From: Demequina mangrovi
GTDB lineage: Bacteria > Actinomycetota > Actinomycetes > Actinomycetales > Demequinaceae
Direction: 5' to 3'
Length of the DNA: 64,000 nt
Assembly (NCBI RefSeq): GCF_000759715.1
Contig: NZ_BBLU01000001.1
Span: 357,020-421,019, forward strand
The notes under the pieces are model-generated. The model was not told the DNA's origin. It made no database searches and worked only from the letters and a program-made list of their open reading frames with translations. The position numbers and the translations under genes are program-made. Positions within the stretch are counted from its first letter, which is position 1, and each line of letters starts with the position of its first letter. Shown piece after piece: positions 51,727 through 60,013 of the stretch.

Positions 51727-52842
51727 TCAGCCGAGCGCCTCGCGGATGTCGTCCAGCCGCGCGATGCCCACCGGCTGGCCGTCGTCGTCGGTCACCACGA
51801 GCACGTCGGTGCGCCCGAGCCACGGCACCACGGCGGAGACCAGCCCGTCGCCGGTGGCGGAGGCCGGGATCACCGCGCCGCGCACCACGGGCATCGTCAC
51901 CGACATCAACGTGGTCGCGTCGCGCGCCTCCTCGGGCACCGCGTCCGTGAGGCTCACCGGGAAGTGGCCCGCGGGCTTGCCGTCCGCGGCGAGCACCACG
52001 ACCTCGCGTGCATGCGCGGAGGCCGCGACCACCCGCGCCTGCGCGACCGTCGCGTCGTAGGGGATCCCGACGGCCGGCACCGCCAGACCGTGCGCCGAGA
52101 GCTGGTCGCGGCGCGCGAGCACGGTCGCGGCCCGGAGCTCGGCGGTCGAGGCGGGCCAGATGACGGAGAACAGGAACATCGCCCAGATCGCGGCGATGAG
52201 GTCGATGCCGCGACCCTGGAGCAGCGGCCAGCCGACGGCGACCACGATCACGGCGACGGCGACGATGCGCCCGCCCTGCGCGGCCCAGCGGTGGCCCTTC
52301 CACCGGTCGCCGGAGATGCCCCACACGACCGCGTTGACCACGCGCCCGCCGTCCAGCGGCGAGCCCGGCAGCGCGTTGAAGGCCGCGAGGATGAAGTTGA
52401 GGAGGCCCGCGTACCAGAGCACCTCGCCCACCGTGCCGTCGACCGCGCCCGCGACCGTGATCGCGATGCCGCCGACCACGGCGTTCGCGAGCGGGCCCGC
52501 GGCCGCGATCGCGCCGGTCTCGACGGGCTTGGGGTCCTCGGCGCGGAACTGGGTGTGGCCGCCGAAGAAGGTGAGCACGATCTCGTCGACCGTCCGCCCG
52601 AAGGCCCGCGCCACCGCCGTGTGCGCGAGCTCGTGAAGGAAGACCGACGCGAACAGGAGGATCGCGACCGAGAGGCCGAGCGCGAAGCCCTGGCGGGTGA
52701 AGCCGTCGTCGCCCATGCCGTAGATCGCGGCGAGGATGAGCGCCATCACGAGCGTCGAGGGCGTGAGCACGATGCGCGCGCCGAGCACGCGTCCGAGCGA
52801 GATGCCGCGGGTGGTCCTCGGGCGGGGCGGGGGCCTGTCCAT
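51727..52842 (-). CDS. Site-2 protease (M50) with CBS domains, Rip3-like
   Basis: An intramembrane zinc protease, 371 residues. The zinc site HELAH sits in the segment SVFLHELAHTAVARAFG, and the third ligand is in NALPGSPLDGGRV, within four to six membrane segments. A C-terminal CBS pair (about 270-370: RRDQLSAHGLAVPAV to VGIARLDDIREAL) probably senses adenine nucleotides. ATG at 52842 is used because TACCGT lies seven bases upstream; an in-frame GTG three codons earlier is possible. The substrate is unknown. It is divergent from the nuclease gene. Confidence 0.92.
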   Translation of the reverse strand: MDRPPPRPRTTRGISLGRVLGARIVLTPSTLVMALILAAIYGMGDDGFTRQGFALGLSVAILLFASVFLHELAHTAVARAFGRTVDEIVLTFFGGHTQFRAEDPKPVETGAIAAAGPLANAVVGGIAITVAGAVDGTVGEVLWYAGLLNFILAAFNALPGSPLDGGRVVNAVVWGISGDRWKGHRWAAQGGRIVAVAVIVVAVGWPLLQGRGIDLIAAIWAMFLFSVIWPASTAELRAATVLARRDQLSAHGLAVPAVGIPYDATVAQARVVAASAHAREVVVLAADGKPAGHFPVSLTDAVPEEARDATTLMSVTMPVVRGAVIPASATGDGLVSAVVPWLGRTDVLVVTDDDGQPVGIARLDDIREALG

Positions 52843-52978
52843 GGTGACCACGGTAGTGGGCGGGGCCCGGCTCCCCCTCCCCGCCTCGCCCGCCCCGCCT
52901 CGCCCGCCCTCGCCGTCGCCGGGCGGCCGCGCCATGGACGGCGCCGGGGCTGTCGGAGGCACGGCCTAGGGTTGACCC

Positions 52979-53812
52979 ATGCCTCGACCGCCCGCCCTCT
53001 CGCCGTCCCGCGCGGGAGACTTCCAGCAGTGCCCGCTGATGTTCCGCTACCGCGTGGTGGACCGCCTGCCGGAGCCGCCGTCCCCCGCGGCGACGCTCGG
53101 CACGCTGGTCCACGCGGTGCTCGAGCAGCTCTACGACCTCCCGGCGCTGGAGCGCACCGTCGAGGCCGCGCGGGCGCGCCTCGAGCCCGGGTGGCGCGCG
53201 ATGATCGCGAAGGATGCGGCGCTCGCGGAGCTCCACGAGGACGAGGCCGCCGAGCAGGCGTGGCTGGCCGAGGGCCGTCAGCGGCTCGCGACGTACTTCG
53301 ACCTCGAGAACCCGCAGCGTCTCGAGCCCGCCGCGCGCGAGGAGTTCATCGAGCTCCAGCTGGAGGACGGCCCGCTGCTGCGCGGCATCGTCGACCGCAT
53401 CGACATCGCCCCCGACGGCGCGATCCGCATCGTCGACTACAAGACCGGCAAGACCCCGGACCCGCGCTGGGGAGAGAAGAAGGAGCGCTTCCAGATGCGC
53501 TTCTACGCGCTCGTGATCGAGCGGCTTCGCCAGCGCCGGCCGGCGCTGCTCCAGCTGCTGTTCCTCAAGGACGGCGGGCGGCTCGAGATCCGACCCTCGG
53601 GCGACGACATCGCGCAGATCGAGTTCGAGATCCGCGAGATCTGGAACCAGATCACCGCGGCCGCGGAGTCTGGCAGGTTCCGCACCCGCAAGTCGAAGCT
53701 GTGCGGCTGGTGCAGCTTCCAGGAGGTCTGCCCGGAGTTCGGCGGCGCGGAGCGCCCGCTCGATCCCGATGCGGTCGAGCGGGCGCTCGGCGTGCGCCCC
53801 GTGACGGCGTAG
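52979..53812 (+). CDS. RecB-family PD-(D/E)XK exonuclease with Fe-S cluster cysteines
   Basis: A 277-residue nuclease related to the C-terminal domain of AddB/RecB and Cas4-type proteins. LGTLVHAVLEQLY is motif I, DRIDIAPDG and IRIVDYKTGK supply the catalytic Asp and Lys, and QMRFYAL is the QxxxY motif. One Cys near the N-terminus (FQQCPLMFRYR) and three near the C-terminus (CGWCSFQEVCPEF) form the 4Fe-4S cluster pattern. It probably acts on DNA ends. TAGGGT six bases before the ATG suggests a leaderless mRNA. The same gene lies near trmI in mycobacteria. Confidence 0.92.
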   Translation: MPRPPALSPSRAGDFQQCPLMFRYRVVDRLPEPPSPAATLGTLVHAVLEQLYDLPALERTVEAARARLEPGWRAMIAKDAALAELHEDEAAEQAWLAEGRQRLATYFDLENPQRLEPAAREEFIELQLEDGPLLRGIVDRIDIAPDGAIRIVDYKTGKTPDPRWGEKKERFQMRFYALVIERLRQRRPALLQLLFLKDGGRLEIRPSGDDIAQIEFEIREIWNQITAAAESGRFRTRKSKLCGWCSFQEVCPEFGGAERPLDPDAVERALGVRPVTA

Positions 53813-53815
53813 CGG

Positions 53816-55396
53816 CTAGGCCTCGCGCACCGCGACGGCGGTGTTGAGGCGGCGCGACGTCGACGCCAGCGCCTCGGCCGCGGCGCTCACCTCGGCCAGA
53901 CCCTCCGTGGTGCGCATCGTCGACTCGTTGACCGAGTCGAGCGCCGCCGCGATCTCCCGGCTGCTGCCCGCGACCCGCTCCGCGCTCGCCGCCATCTCGG
54001 CGGTGGTCGCGGTCTGCTCCTCGACGGCGCCGGCGATGGTGGCCTGGTAGTCCGAGATCTGACGGATGATCTCGCCGATGCGCGTGATCTCCTCGGACGC
54101 GCGCTCCACCGTGGCCTGGATGCCCTGCACCCGGTCCGAGATGCCGCCGGTCGCGCGGGCGGTCTCCTGCGCGAGGTCCTTGACCTCGCCCGCGACCACC
54201 GCGAAGCCGGCCCCGGCCTCGCCCGCGCGCGCCGCCTCGATGGTGGCGTTGAGCGCGAGGAGGTTGGTCTGCTCCGCGATCTGGGTGATGACCTTGACCA
54301 CCGAGCCGATCTCCTCGCTCGACGAGCCGAGCTCGATGACCGTGCGGCTGGTCGCCTCCGAGACCGCGACGGCCTCGTGCGCCATCTGGGAGACGCGCTG
54401 CGCGTTCTCCGCGATCTCGGCGATCGAGCTGCCCATCTGACCGGTGGCGGACGCGATGGTGTCGATCCCGGTGCTGACCTCCTGGGCGGCGCCGGTGACG
54501 GCCGCCGTCCGGCTGGTCGCGCCCTGCGAGTCTCGCGACATGCCGTCGGAGGTGGTCGCGAGGCTCGTCGCGGCGGAGTCGAGCTCCGCGACGGCCTCCC
54601 GGACGCCCGACGCCATCGCCGAGGCGCGGTCGAGCGTGCCGTTGAGCGCGACCGCGAGGCGCTCGAGCTCGGTCGAGCCGCGGCCCGCGTCGAGGCGGGT
54701 GTCGAGGTCGCCCGAGGCGAGCGCGTCGGTGGCCGAGCCGATCGCGCGCACGATCGACCGGCCCACGAGCCAGGCGATGCCGGCGACGACCACGAGGATC
54801 CCGAGGCCCCAGCCGGCGAGCGTGGTGGCCTCCGCGATCGCGGCCGCCTCGACATCGTCCACGTAGATGCCCGAGCCGACGATCCATCCCCACTCGGGGA
54901 CCTCGGCGACGTACGACACCTTCGGGGCCGGGTCCTCCTGACCCGGCTTGGGCCAGTTGTAGTCGACGAAGCCCGCGCCCTGCGAGTTCACCAGCTCGAC
55001 GAACTCGACGAAGATCGCGGTGCCGTCCGTGTCGGTGATCCCGCTGACGTCGGTGCCGTCGAGCTCGGGCTTGATGGGGTGCATCACCATGACGGGCGCC
55101 TGGTCGTTGATCCAGAAGTAGTCGTCCTCCGAGTAGCGCAGGTCGCGCAGCTTCCCGGACGCGAGCTCCTGCGCCTTCTCGACGGTGAGGTTGCCCGCCG
55201 CGGCCTCGCTGACGTACGAGTCGACGATCTGCACGGCCAGCTCGACCACCTGCTGCGTGGCGTCCTTGCGCTCCGCCATCATGCGGTCGTGGAGCGCGAC
55301 GGAGCCCGCCGTGATGAGCGCGCCGATGCCGACGGTGATGAGCGCGACGATCGCGAGGATCCGCACCTGGATCGATTGATTCTGGATGAGCCTCAT
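53816..55396 (-). CDS. Methyl-accepting chemotaxis protein with sCache sensor
   Basis: A chemoreceptor of 526 residues. A transmembrane helix (about 12-34) is followed by an extracytoplasmic single Cache domain (about 40-185; [36 protein letters not shown]), a second helix, a HAMP region and a long coiled coil. The signalling tip is [37 protein letters not shown] (about 370-405). The C-terminus has no methyltransferase-docking pentapeptide. ATG at 55396 follows GAGG. No che or fla genes are nearby. The organism is probably motile. Confidence 0.95.
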   Translation of the reverse strand: MRLIQNQSIQVRILAIVALITVGIGALITAGSVALHDRMMAERKDATQQVVELAVQIVDSYVSEAAAGNLTVEKAQELASGKLRDLRYSEDDYFWINDQAPVMVMHPIKPELDGTDVSGITDTDGTAIFVEFVELVNSQGAGFVDYNWPKPGQEDPAPKVSYVAEVPEWGWIVGSGIYVDDVEAAAIAEATTLAGWGLGILVVVAGIAWLVGRSIVRAIGSATDALASGDLDTRLDAGRGSTELERLAVALNGTLDRASAMASGVREAVAELDSAATSLATTSDGMSRDSQGATSRTAAVTGAAQEVSTGIDTIASATGQMGSSIAEIAENAQRVSQMAHEAVAVSEATSRTVIELGSSSEEIGSVVKVITQIAEQTNLLALNATIEAARAGEAGAGFAVVAGEVKDLAQETARATGGISDRVQGIQATVERASEEITRIGEIIRQISDYQATIAGAVEEQTATTAEMAASAERVAGSSREIAAALDSVNESTMRTTEGLAEVSAAAEALASTSRRLNTAVAVREA

Positions 55397-55432
55397 TGCT
55401 GCGTCCTCTTCCCTCAAAGCGGTTCGCAGGCC

Positions 55433-55459
55433 CTATCGGGCGTCGGCGCGAAGTTGTGA
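55433..55459 (-). promoter_or_regulatory. Weak sigma-28-like promoter candidate for the chemoreceptor
   Basis: CCCGATAG on the minus strand (55433-55440) matches the GCCGATAA -10 element at six of eight bases. TCACAACT, 11 bases upstream, is a poor match to TAAAGTTT. Confidence 0.25.
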
Positions 55460-55467
55460 GGGGGAAT

Positions 55468-55485
55468 GCGGGACCTTGGTCCCGC
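55468..55485 (-). terminator. Hairpin after the HAD phosphatase gene
   Basis: GCGGGACC-TT-GGTCCCGC is a perfect 8+2+8 palindrome 15 bases beyond the stop codon of the phosphatase gene. There is no U-run, so it may be a weak terminator. Confidence 0.5.
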
Positions 55486-55500
55486 GTGAGGCGGGAGGGT

Positions 55501-56190
55501 TCAGGCGGTGTCGCCGAACTGCTCGATGACCTCGCCCTCGACCAGCCGGCCGAGCGTGTCGACGTCGATGCCGTCGAGCGAGGCCACCCGGCTCAGCCCC
55601 GGCCGCTTCTCGACCGGGATGAGGCGACGGACGCCGATGGTCGCCGCGCCGGAGGCGTGGGCGGCGCCGATGCCCGCAGGCGAGTCCTCGATCGCGACGC
55701 AGCGCCCGATGTCGACGCCGAGGCGCTCGGCCGCGGTGAGATAGGACTCGGGGTGCGGCTTGCCGTGCGTGACCTGGTCGCCGGTCACCACGACAGCGAA
55801 GGCGTCGGGCGCGCGCGACACGAAGGCCTCGGCGAGCATCGCGTACGACATCGTCACGAGCGCGCACGGGATGCCGGCGGAGACGACGTCGTCGAGCAGG
55901 CGGCGCGCGTCGGGCATCCACGGCGTGCGCTCGCGCACCTGCGCGGTCACGCGCCCGAGCAGGTAGGTGATGACCTCGTCGGGCTCGAGGTCGACGCCCC
56001 GGTCGATGAGCACCTGAGCGGAGACGAGCAGCGGGTTGCCCACGAGCTGAAGGCCGTCCTCATGCGTCCAGCCGACGCCGAAGCTGCGCGCGAGCTCCGT
56101 CTCCGCGGTGATCCAGTAGGGCTCGGAGTCGATGAGCGTGCCATCCATGTCCCACAGGACGGCGGCCGGGTGAGTCGCCTTCTCATTCAT
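55501..56190 (-). CDS. HAD-superfamily phosphatase (beta-phosphoglucomutase/sugar phosphatase-like)
   Basis: A 229-residue haloacid-dehalogenase enzyme with a helical cap. Motif I AVLWDMDGTLIDSE carries the nucleophile and acid/base Asp. Motif II is ALVTMS, motif III the Lys in THGKPHPESY, and motif IV VAIEDSPAGIGAAHASG. This combination is typical of small-sugar phosphatases and phosphomutases; the substrate is not assignable. It starts 24 bases from the divergent PAC2 gene, and the two -10 boxes overlap. Confidence 0.88.
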   Translation of the reverse strand: MNEKATHPAAVLWDMDGTLIDSEPYWITAETELARSFGVGWTHEDGLQLVGNPLLVSAQVLIDRGVDLEPDEVITYLLGRVTAQVRERTPWMPDARRLLDDVVSAGIPCALVTMSYAMLAEAFVSRAPDAFAVVVTGDQVTHGKPHPESYLTAAERLGVDIGRCVAIEDSPAGIGAAHASGAATIGVRRLIPVEKRPGLSRVASLDGIDVDTLGRLVEGEVIEQFGDTA

Positions 56191-56198
56191 ATACGCCG

Positions 56199-56208
56199 AG
56201 TCTAGGCT
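56199..56208. promoter_or_regulatory. Overlapping divergent -10 boxes (HAD and PAC2 genes)
   Basis: AGTCTAGGCT contains TAGGCT on the plus strand (56203-56208), six bases before the PAC2 ATG, and TAGACT on the minus strand (56199-56204), eight bases before the HAD ATG. They share two base pairs. Confidence 0.55.
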
Positions 56209-56214
56209 GGCCGG

Positions 56215-57081
56215 ATGATGCACGAGAGCGACCCTGCCTCCCTTGCCGCCGACCAGTCCGTGATGATCGCGGCCTTCGAGGGATGGAACGACGCGGGCTC
56301 CGCGGCCTCGGCCGCGCTCGATCACCTCGGACGCATGTGGAAGGCGCGGGAGTACGCGACCCTCGACCCCGAGGAGTACCACGACTTCCAGGTGAGCCGC
56401 CCGACCATCCAGACCGTCGGCAGCGGCGACCGCGTCATCTCGTGGCCGGGGACCGTGGTGTCGACCGCGACCGGGCCGTGGGTCGGCGACCGCGAGATCG
56501 CCCTCGTGCGCGGCATCGAGCCGTCGATGCGCTGGCGCCGCTTCTGCCGCGAGATCCTCGACTACGCGGAGGACCTCGACGTCCACACGCTCATCACGTG
56601 CGGCGCGCTGCTGGTCGACGCCCCGCACACGCGCCCGCTGCCCACGTTCGTCACCACCGAGGACGACCGTGCCCGCGAGGCCTTCGATCTTGAGCGCTCC
56701 GACTACGAGGGTCCGATCGGCGTGCTCGGCGTCCTGGGCCACGAGGCCGCGCTGCGCGGCATCACCGTCGTGTCGGTGTGGGTGGGCGTGCCTCACTACA
56801 TCGCGCACCCGCCGAGCCCCAAGGCCACGGTCGCGATCCTGTCCCAGCTCGAGCGCTTCCTGGGCGAGCCGATCGACCTCGACGACCTCCCCGAGGAGCT
56901 CGAGGCGTGGCAGCACGGCGCCGACGAGCTCACCGAGGACGACGAGGAGATCGCCGCCCACGTCGAGCAGCTCGAGTCCGTCATGGACGAGACGAGCCTG
57001 CCCGAGGCGTCCGGCGAGGCGATCGCGGCGGAGTTCGAGAAGTTCCTCCGCCGCAGGGATCTGGGGAACGGGAAGGCCTAG
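56215..57081 (+). CDS. PAC2-family protein
   Basis: A 288-residue soluble protein of the PAC2 family, named after the eukaryotic proteasome assembly chaperone 2. The start (SVMIAAFEGWNDAGSAASAALDHLG), TLITCGALLVDAPHTRPLPTF and GPIGVLGVLGHEAALRGI segments are characteristic, as is VGVPHYIAHPPSPKATVAIL. The last ~60 residues are acidic. The bacterial role is unresolved, and no proteasome subunit is seen in this window. ATG at 56215 has TAGGCT six bases upstream; a second ATG follows directly. Confidence 0.88.
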   Translation: MMHESDPASLAADQSVMIAAFEGWNDAGSAASAALDHLGRMWKAREYATLDPEEYHDFQVSRPTIQTVGSGDRVISWPGTVVSTATGPWVGDREIALVRGIEPSMRWRRFCREILDYAEDLDVHTLITCGALLVDAPHTRPLPTFVTTEDDRAREAFDLERSDYEGPIGVLGVLGHEAALRGITVVSVWVGVPHYIAHPPSPKATVAILSQLERFLGEPIDLDDLPEELEAWQHGADELTEDDEEIAAHVEQLESVMDETSLPEASGEAIAAEFEKFLRRRDLGNGKA

Positions 57082-57127
57082 CCTCCCGCGCATCGTCCCT
57101 TCTCCACCCTCCCCGCCCTCCCCCGGT

Positions 57128-57258
57128 CGGGACGCTCACCTGCACTTCTCCGCGCTCCACGTGCCGTGCGGGACCGTCATCTGCGGACCCGGGCGGACCG
57201 CGACGGTGAGCGTCCCGTGCGGCGCAGAGGCCGCCAGAAAAGCATGGTGAGCGTCCCG
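57128..57258. repeat. Three copies of a 13-base motif (one inverted, two direct)
   Basis: CGGGACGCTCACC at 57128-57140 faces GGTGAGCGTCCCG at 57205-57217, and the same 13-mer recurs at 57246-57258. They occupy most of the 208-base gap between the PAC2 gene and uppP, which shows no gene. Confidence 0.75.
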
Positions 57259-57289
57259 GACCCGCCCGGCGCGGGTGTGCGGCGGTCGA

Positions 57290-58153
57290 TCAGGTCGCGC
57301 TGAGCGCGCCGCCCGCAAGCAGGCCGATGATGACGCCCGAGAAGCCGATGCGGTAGAGCACGAACGGCGTGAAGGTGTGGTGCGAGATGAGCCGCAGGAA
57401 CCACACGATGACCGCGTAGCCGACGCCGAAGGCGACGATGGTCGCGATCAGCGTGTTCACCAGTCCCGCGGAGCCGGGGGCGCCGAGCGTGTCCCACTCG
57501 GTGATCAGCTCGAAGAAGCCGGAGCCGAGCACCGCGGGGATCGCGAGCAGGAAGGACACGCGTGCGGCCGCCTCGCGGGTCATGCCGAGCAGCAGGCCCA
57601 TGGTGATGGTGCCGCCCGAGCGCGAGACGCCGGGGATGAGCGCCATCGCCTGCGCGAAGCCGAGCAGCACCGCGTCCTTGACCGTGAGCGAGTCGAGGTC
57701 GCGACGCTTCGAGCCGATCTTGTCCGCGATCCAGAGGAACACCGCGAAGATCGCGAGCACCGCTGCCGTGATGTAGAGGTTGCGCAGGCTGGTCTCGATC
57801 ACGTCCTTGAGCAGCACGCCGAGGATCACGATGGGGAACGAGCCGATGATCACCCACCAGCCCATGCGCGCATCCGGGTCGTCCGCGCCGACGGTGCGGG
57901 CGCGCCAGCTGGGCGCCGCGCTGTCGAACAGCGCACGGAACCACGCCGCGATGATGCGCGTGATGTCCTTCCAGAAGTAGACGAGCACGGCGGCCTCGGT
58001 GCCGATCTGGATGATCGCCGTGAAGGCGGCGCCCGGGTCCTCCCCGTGCGGGAGCAGCGCGCCGAGGACGCGGATGTGCGCGCTCGACGAGATGGGCAGG
58101 AACTCCGTGAGCCCCTGGACCAGACCGAGGATGACCGCTTCCCACCAACCCAT
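57290..58153 (-). CDS. uppP: Undecaprenyl-diphosphatase
   Basis: Dephosphorylates undecaprenyl diphosphate to recycle the lipid carrier for peptidoglycan synthesis. The 287-residue membrane protein has about eight helices. Both family motifs are present: QGLTEFLPISSSAHIRV near the N-terminus and ALIPGVSRSGGTITMGLL in the second half. TAGTGT lies seven bases before the ATG, so a leaderless mRNA is likely. It is divergent from the aldo/keto reductase gene. Confidence 0.95.
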   Translation of the reverse strand: MGWWEAVILGLVQGLTEFLPISSSAHIRVLGALLPHGEDPGAAFTAIIQIGTEAAVLVYFWKDITRIIAAWFRALFDSAAPSWRARTVGADDPDARMGWWVIIGSFPIVILGVLLKDVIETSLRNLYITAAVLAIFAVFLWIADKIGSKRRDLDSLTVKDAVLLGFAQAMALIPGVSRSGGTITMGLLLGMTREAAARVSFLLAIPAVLGSGFFELITEWDTLGAPGSAGLVNTLIATIVAFGVGYAVIVWFLRLISHHTFTPFVLYRIGFSGVIIGLLAGGALSAT

Positions 58154-58219
58154 GGCGGCAACACTAGCGCCCGCGCGTCGCGCCCTTGCGTGTCGCCGCG
58201 ACTTCGATAGCGTCTCCCC

Positions 58220-59182
58220 ATGCAGCGCGCACGGTTCGGCACCACAGGGCTCGAGGTGTCACGCGTCGCGCTCGGCACCATGACGTGGAGCCGCGACACC
58301 GACGCGGAGCAGGCCGGCGGCCAGCTCGACGCGTTCCTCGACGCCGGCGGCACGCTTCTCGACACCGCGGCGTCCTACGCCGACGGCGGCTCGGAGGCGC
58401 TCATCGGGAGCCTCCTCGGCGGCAGCGTCTCGCGCGCCGACGTGCAGATCTGCACCAAGGCCGGCATCCGCCGCACCGCCAAGGGCGGCGTGATCGACGC
58501 CTCGCGCGACACGATGCTCGACACCCTCGACGCCTCGCTGTCGCGCCTCGGCACGGATCACGTCGACCTGTGGCTGGTGCATCAGCACGATGCGTCCACG
58601 CCGCTCGACGAGACCCTCCACGCTCTCGAGATCGCGGTCAACAGCGGCCGCGCGCGCTACGTGGGCGTCTCGAACTTCCCCGGCTGGGCCACCGCCGCCA
58701 TCGCGACGCTCGCCGGCACGCGCCCGTCGCTGGCCGCCACCCAGGTCGAGTACTCGCTGCTGCAGCGTGGGATCGAGCGCGAGGTCGCGCCCGCCGCCTC
58801 GGCGCTGGGGCTCGGCATCATGGCGTGGTCGCCGCTCGGCCGCGGCGTGCTCACGGGCAAGTACCGCTCCGCGATCCCCGCGGACTCTCGTGCCGCCTCC
58901 GAGCACCTGTCGGGCTTCGTCGATCCCTATCTCGACGAGCGGGCCGGCACCATCGTCGAGGCGCTCGCGATCGCCTCCGAGGGACTGGGCGCCACGCCAC
59001 AGGCCACGGCCCTCGCCTGGGTGCTCGCGCAGCCGTTCATCGCCACCGCGGTGGTGGGCGCCCGCACCGCGGAGCAGCTCGAGCCCTCCCTAGCGGCCGC
59101 GACGCTCACGCTGCCACCCGCCATCGTCGACGCTCTCGACGAGGTCTCCGCCATCGAGCTCGGATACCCGGAGCGGCGATGA
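58220..59182 (+). CDS. Aldo/keto reductase
   Basis: An NADPH-dependent carbonyl reductase of 320 residues with a (beta/alpha)8 barrel. The catalytic tetrad is visible: Asp and Tyr in LLDTAASYADGGSE, Lys in QICTKAG, and His in DLWLVHQHD. VGVSNFPGWAT and the cofactor region AVVGARTAEQLE are also present. It resembles the YghZ/Tas-like AKR group; the substrate is unknown. TAGCGT lies six bases before the ATG (leaderless). Confidence 0.92.
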   Translation: MQRARFGTTGLEVSRVALGTMTWSRDTDAEQAGGQLDAFLDAGGTLLDTAASYADGGSEALIGSLLGGSVSRADVQICTKAGIRRTAKGGVIDASRDTMLDTLDASLSRLGTDHVDLWLVHQHDASTPLDETLHALEIAVNSGRARYVGVSNFPGWATAAIATLAGTRPSLAATQVEYSLLQRGIEREVAPAASALGLGIMAWSPLGRGVLTGKYRSAIPADSRAASEHLSGFVDPYLDERAGTIVEALAIASEGLGATPQATALAWVLAQPFIATAVVGARTAEQLEPSLAAATLTLPPAIVDALDEVSAIELGYPERR

Positions 59183-59249
59183 TCACGGCGCGCACGAGCC
59201 CCCGGACCGGATGCTCGTGCGCGCGCCTCGCGCTCCGCCCTGCGGCGGC

Positions 59250-59555
59250 TCAGCGCAGCTGGAAGTCGTCGAGGTCGTCGTCGAGGACGTCCTCGTCCTC
59301 CTCCGCATGCGCGTCGAGCGCATCGTCCTCGCCGTCGTCTGGCTCCTCGAGCTCGACGTCGTCGAGGAGCATCGGCAGCGTCTCCCCGTACTCGACGTCG
59401 AGCACCGCCTCGTACCGGTCGAACGCGTCCGCGAGGGAGTCGTACGCGTCGTCGACGGAGGCGTCCTCGTCGCCCCGACGCGCGAGGATCGCGGCCAGAT
59501 GCTCCTCGTATGCCGCGACCAGCAGCCTCAGCGCCTCATGCGCGTTCGAGTCCAT
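59250..59555 (-). CDS. Conserved acidic actinobacterial protein
   Basis: A 101-residue protein with a helical N-terminal half (NAHEALRLLVAAYEEHLAAILARRG) and a very acidic tail (ELEEPDDGEDDALDAHAEEDEDVLDDDLDDF). Similar short acidic proteins are widespread in actinobacteria and are sometimes labelled primosomal without evidence. No catalytic motif is visible. TAACGT lies seven bases before the ATG. Confidence 0.75.
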   Translation of the reverse strand: MDSNAHEALRLLVAAYEEHLAAILARRGDEDASVDDAYDSLADAFDRYEAVLDVEYGETLPMLLDDVELEEPDDGEDDALDAHAEEDEDVLDDDLDDFQLR

Positions 59556-59597
59556 GGCTATGACGTTACCTGCGGAACAGGTTGAATGGGAGGCGAG

Positions 59598-59855
59598 ATG
59601 AACCACGACGCACGCAGCACCACGCACATCGTGACCCCGACGCGCCGCATGCGCTCCGCGGACAGCAGGTTCGACTGGCGGGTGATCGACATCCCCAGCG
59701 AGATCACGCGCTCGGAGGCGCGCGCGCTGCTCACGGAGCAGGCCGAATACGGTCGCTGGGACCTCATCCGTTCGCAGGCGTTCGTCGGCGGGGCGAGGCG
59801 CGTGTGGCTCCGGCGTCGCGTGATGAACGTGCGTCGGACGGACGACGCGGCGTAG
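59598..59855 (+). CDS. DUF5703-family protein
   Basis: An 85-residue basic protein. The core FDWRVIDIPSEITRSEARALLTEQAEYGRWDLIRSQAFVGGARRVWLRRRVMNVRRT matches the DUF5703 pattern of short actinobacterial proteins found near M20 peptidases. The ribosome site GGGAGG favours the ATG at 59598 over one four codons earlier. Function unknown. Confidence 0.8.
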   Translation: MNHDARSTTHIVTPTRRMRSADSRFDWRVIDIPSEITRSEARALLTEQAEYGRWDLIRSQAFVGGARRVWLRRRVMNVRRTDDAA

Positions 59856-59868
59856 CCCCTCCTCCCCT

Positions 59869-59907
59869 GTCCCGCGGCGCCGCGCGAGGGACGATGCGCC
59901 GCGGGAC
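59869..59907. terminator. 12-bp perfect hairpin between DUF5703 and lipoprotein genes
   Basis: GTCCCGCGGCGC (59869-59880) pairs with GCGCCGCGGGAC (59896-59907) around 15 bases. It lies 14 bases after the DUF5703 stop. It may be a terminator without U-run or a REP-like element. Confidence 0.5.
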
Positions 59908-59957
59908 GATGCGCCCCGCATCCCGACGGAGGCGGCGCCGCGCGCTCCGCTCGGGCG

Positions 59958-59963
59958 GTAGAA
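59958..59963 (+). promoter_or_regulatory. -10 candidate of the nuclease-lipoprotein gene
   Basis: TAGAAT is a near-consensus -10 box about 50 bases before the start codon. No clear -35 is seen. Confidence 0.4.
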
Positions 59964-60013
59964 TCGTTGGCCGCATATCCGAGCCGGCACGGGCCGGCCG
60001 ATGAGGGGTCGTG

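Noticed and set aside
59869..59912. A third REP-like copy between the DUF5703 and nuclease genes
   Set aside because: The arms (GTCCCGCGGCGC) do not share the CTGGCGGGACATG sequence of the repeat family; it is listed as a separate hairpin.
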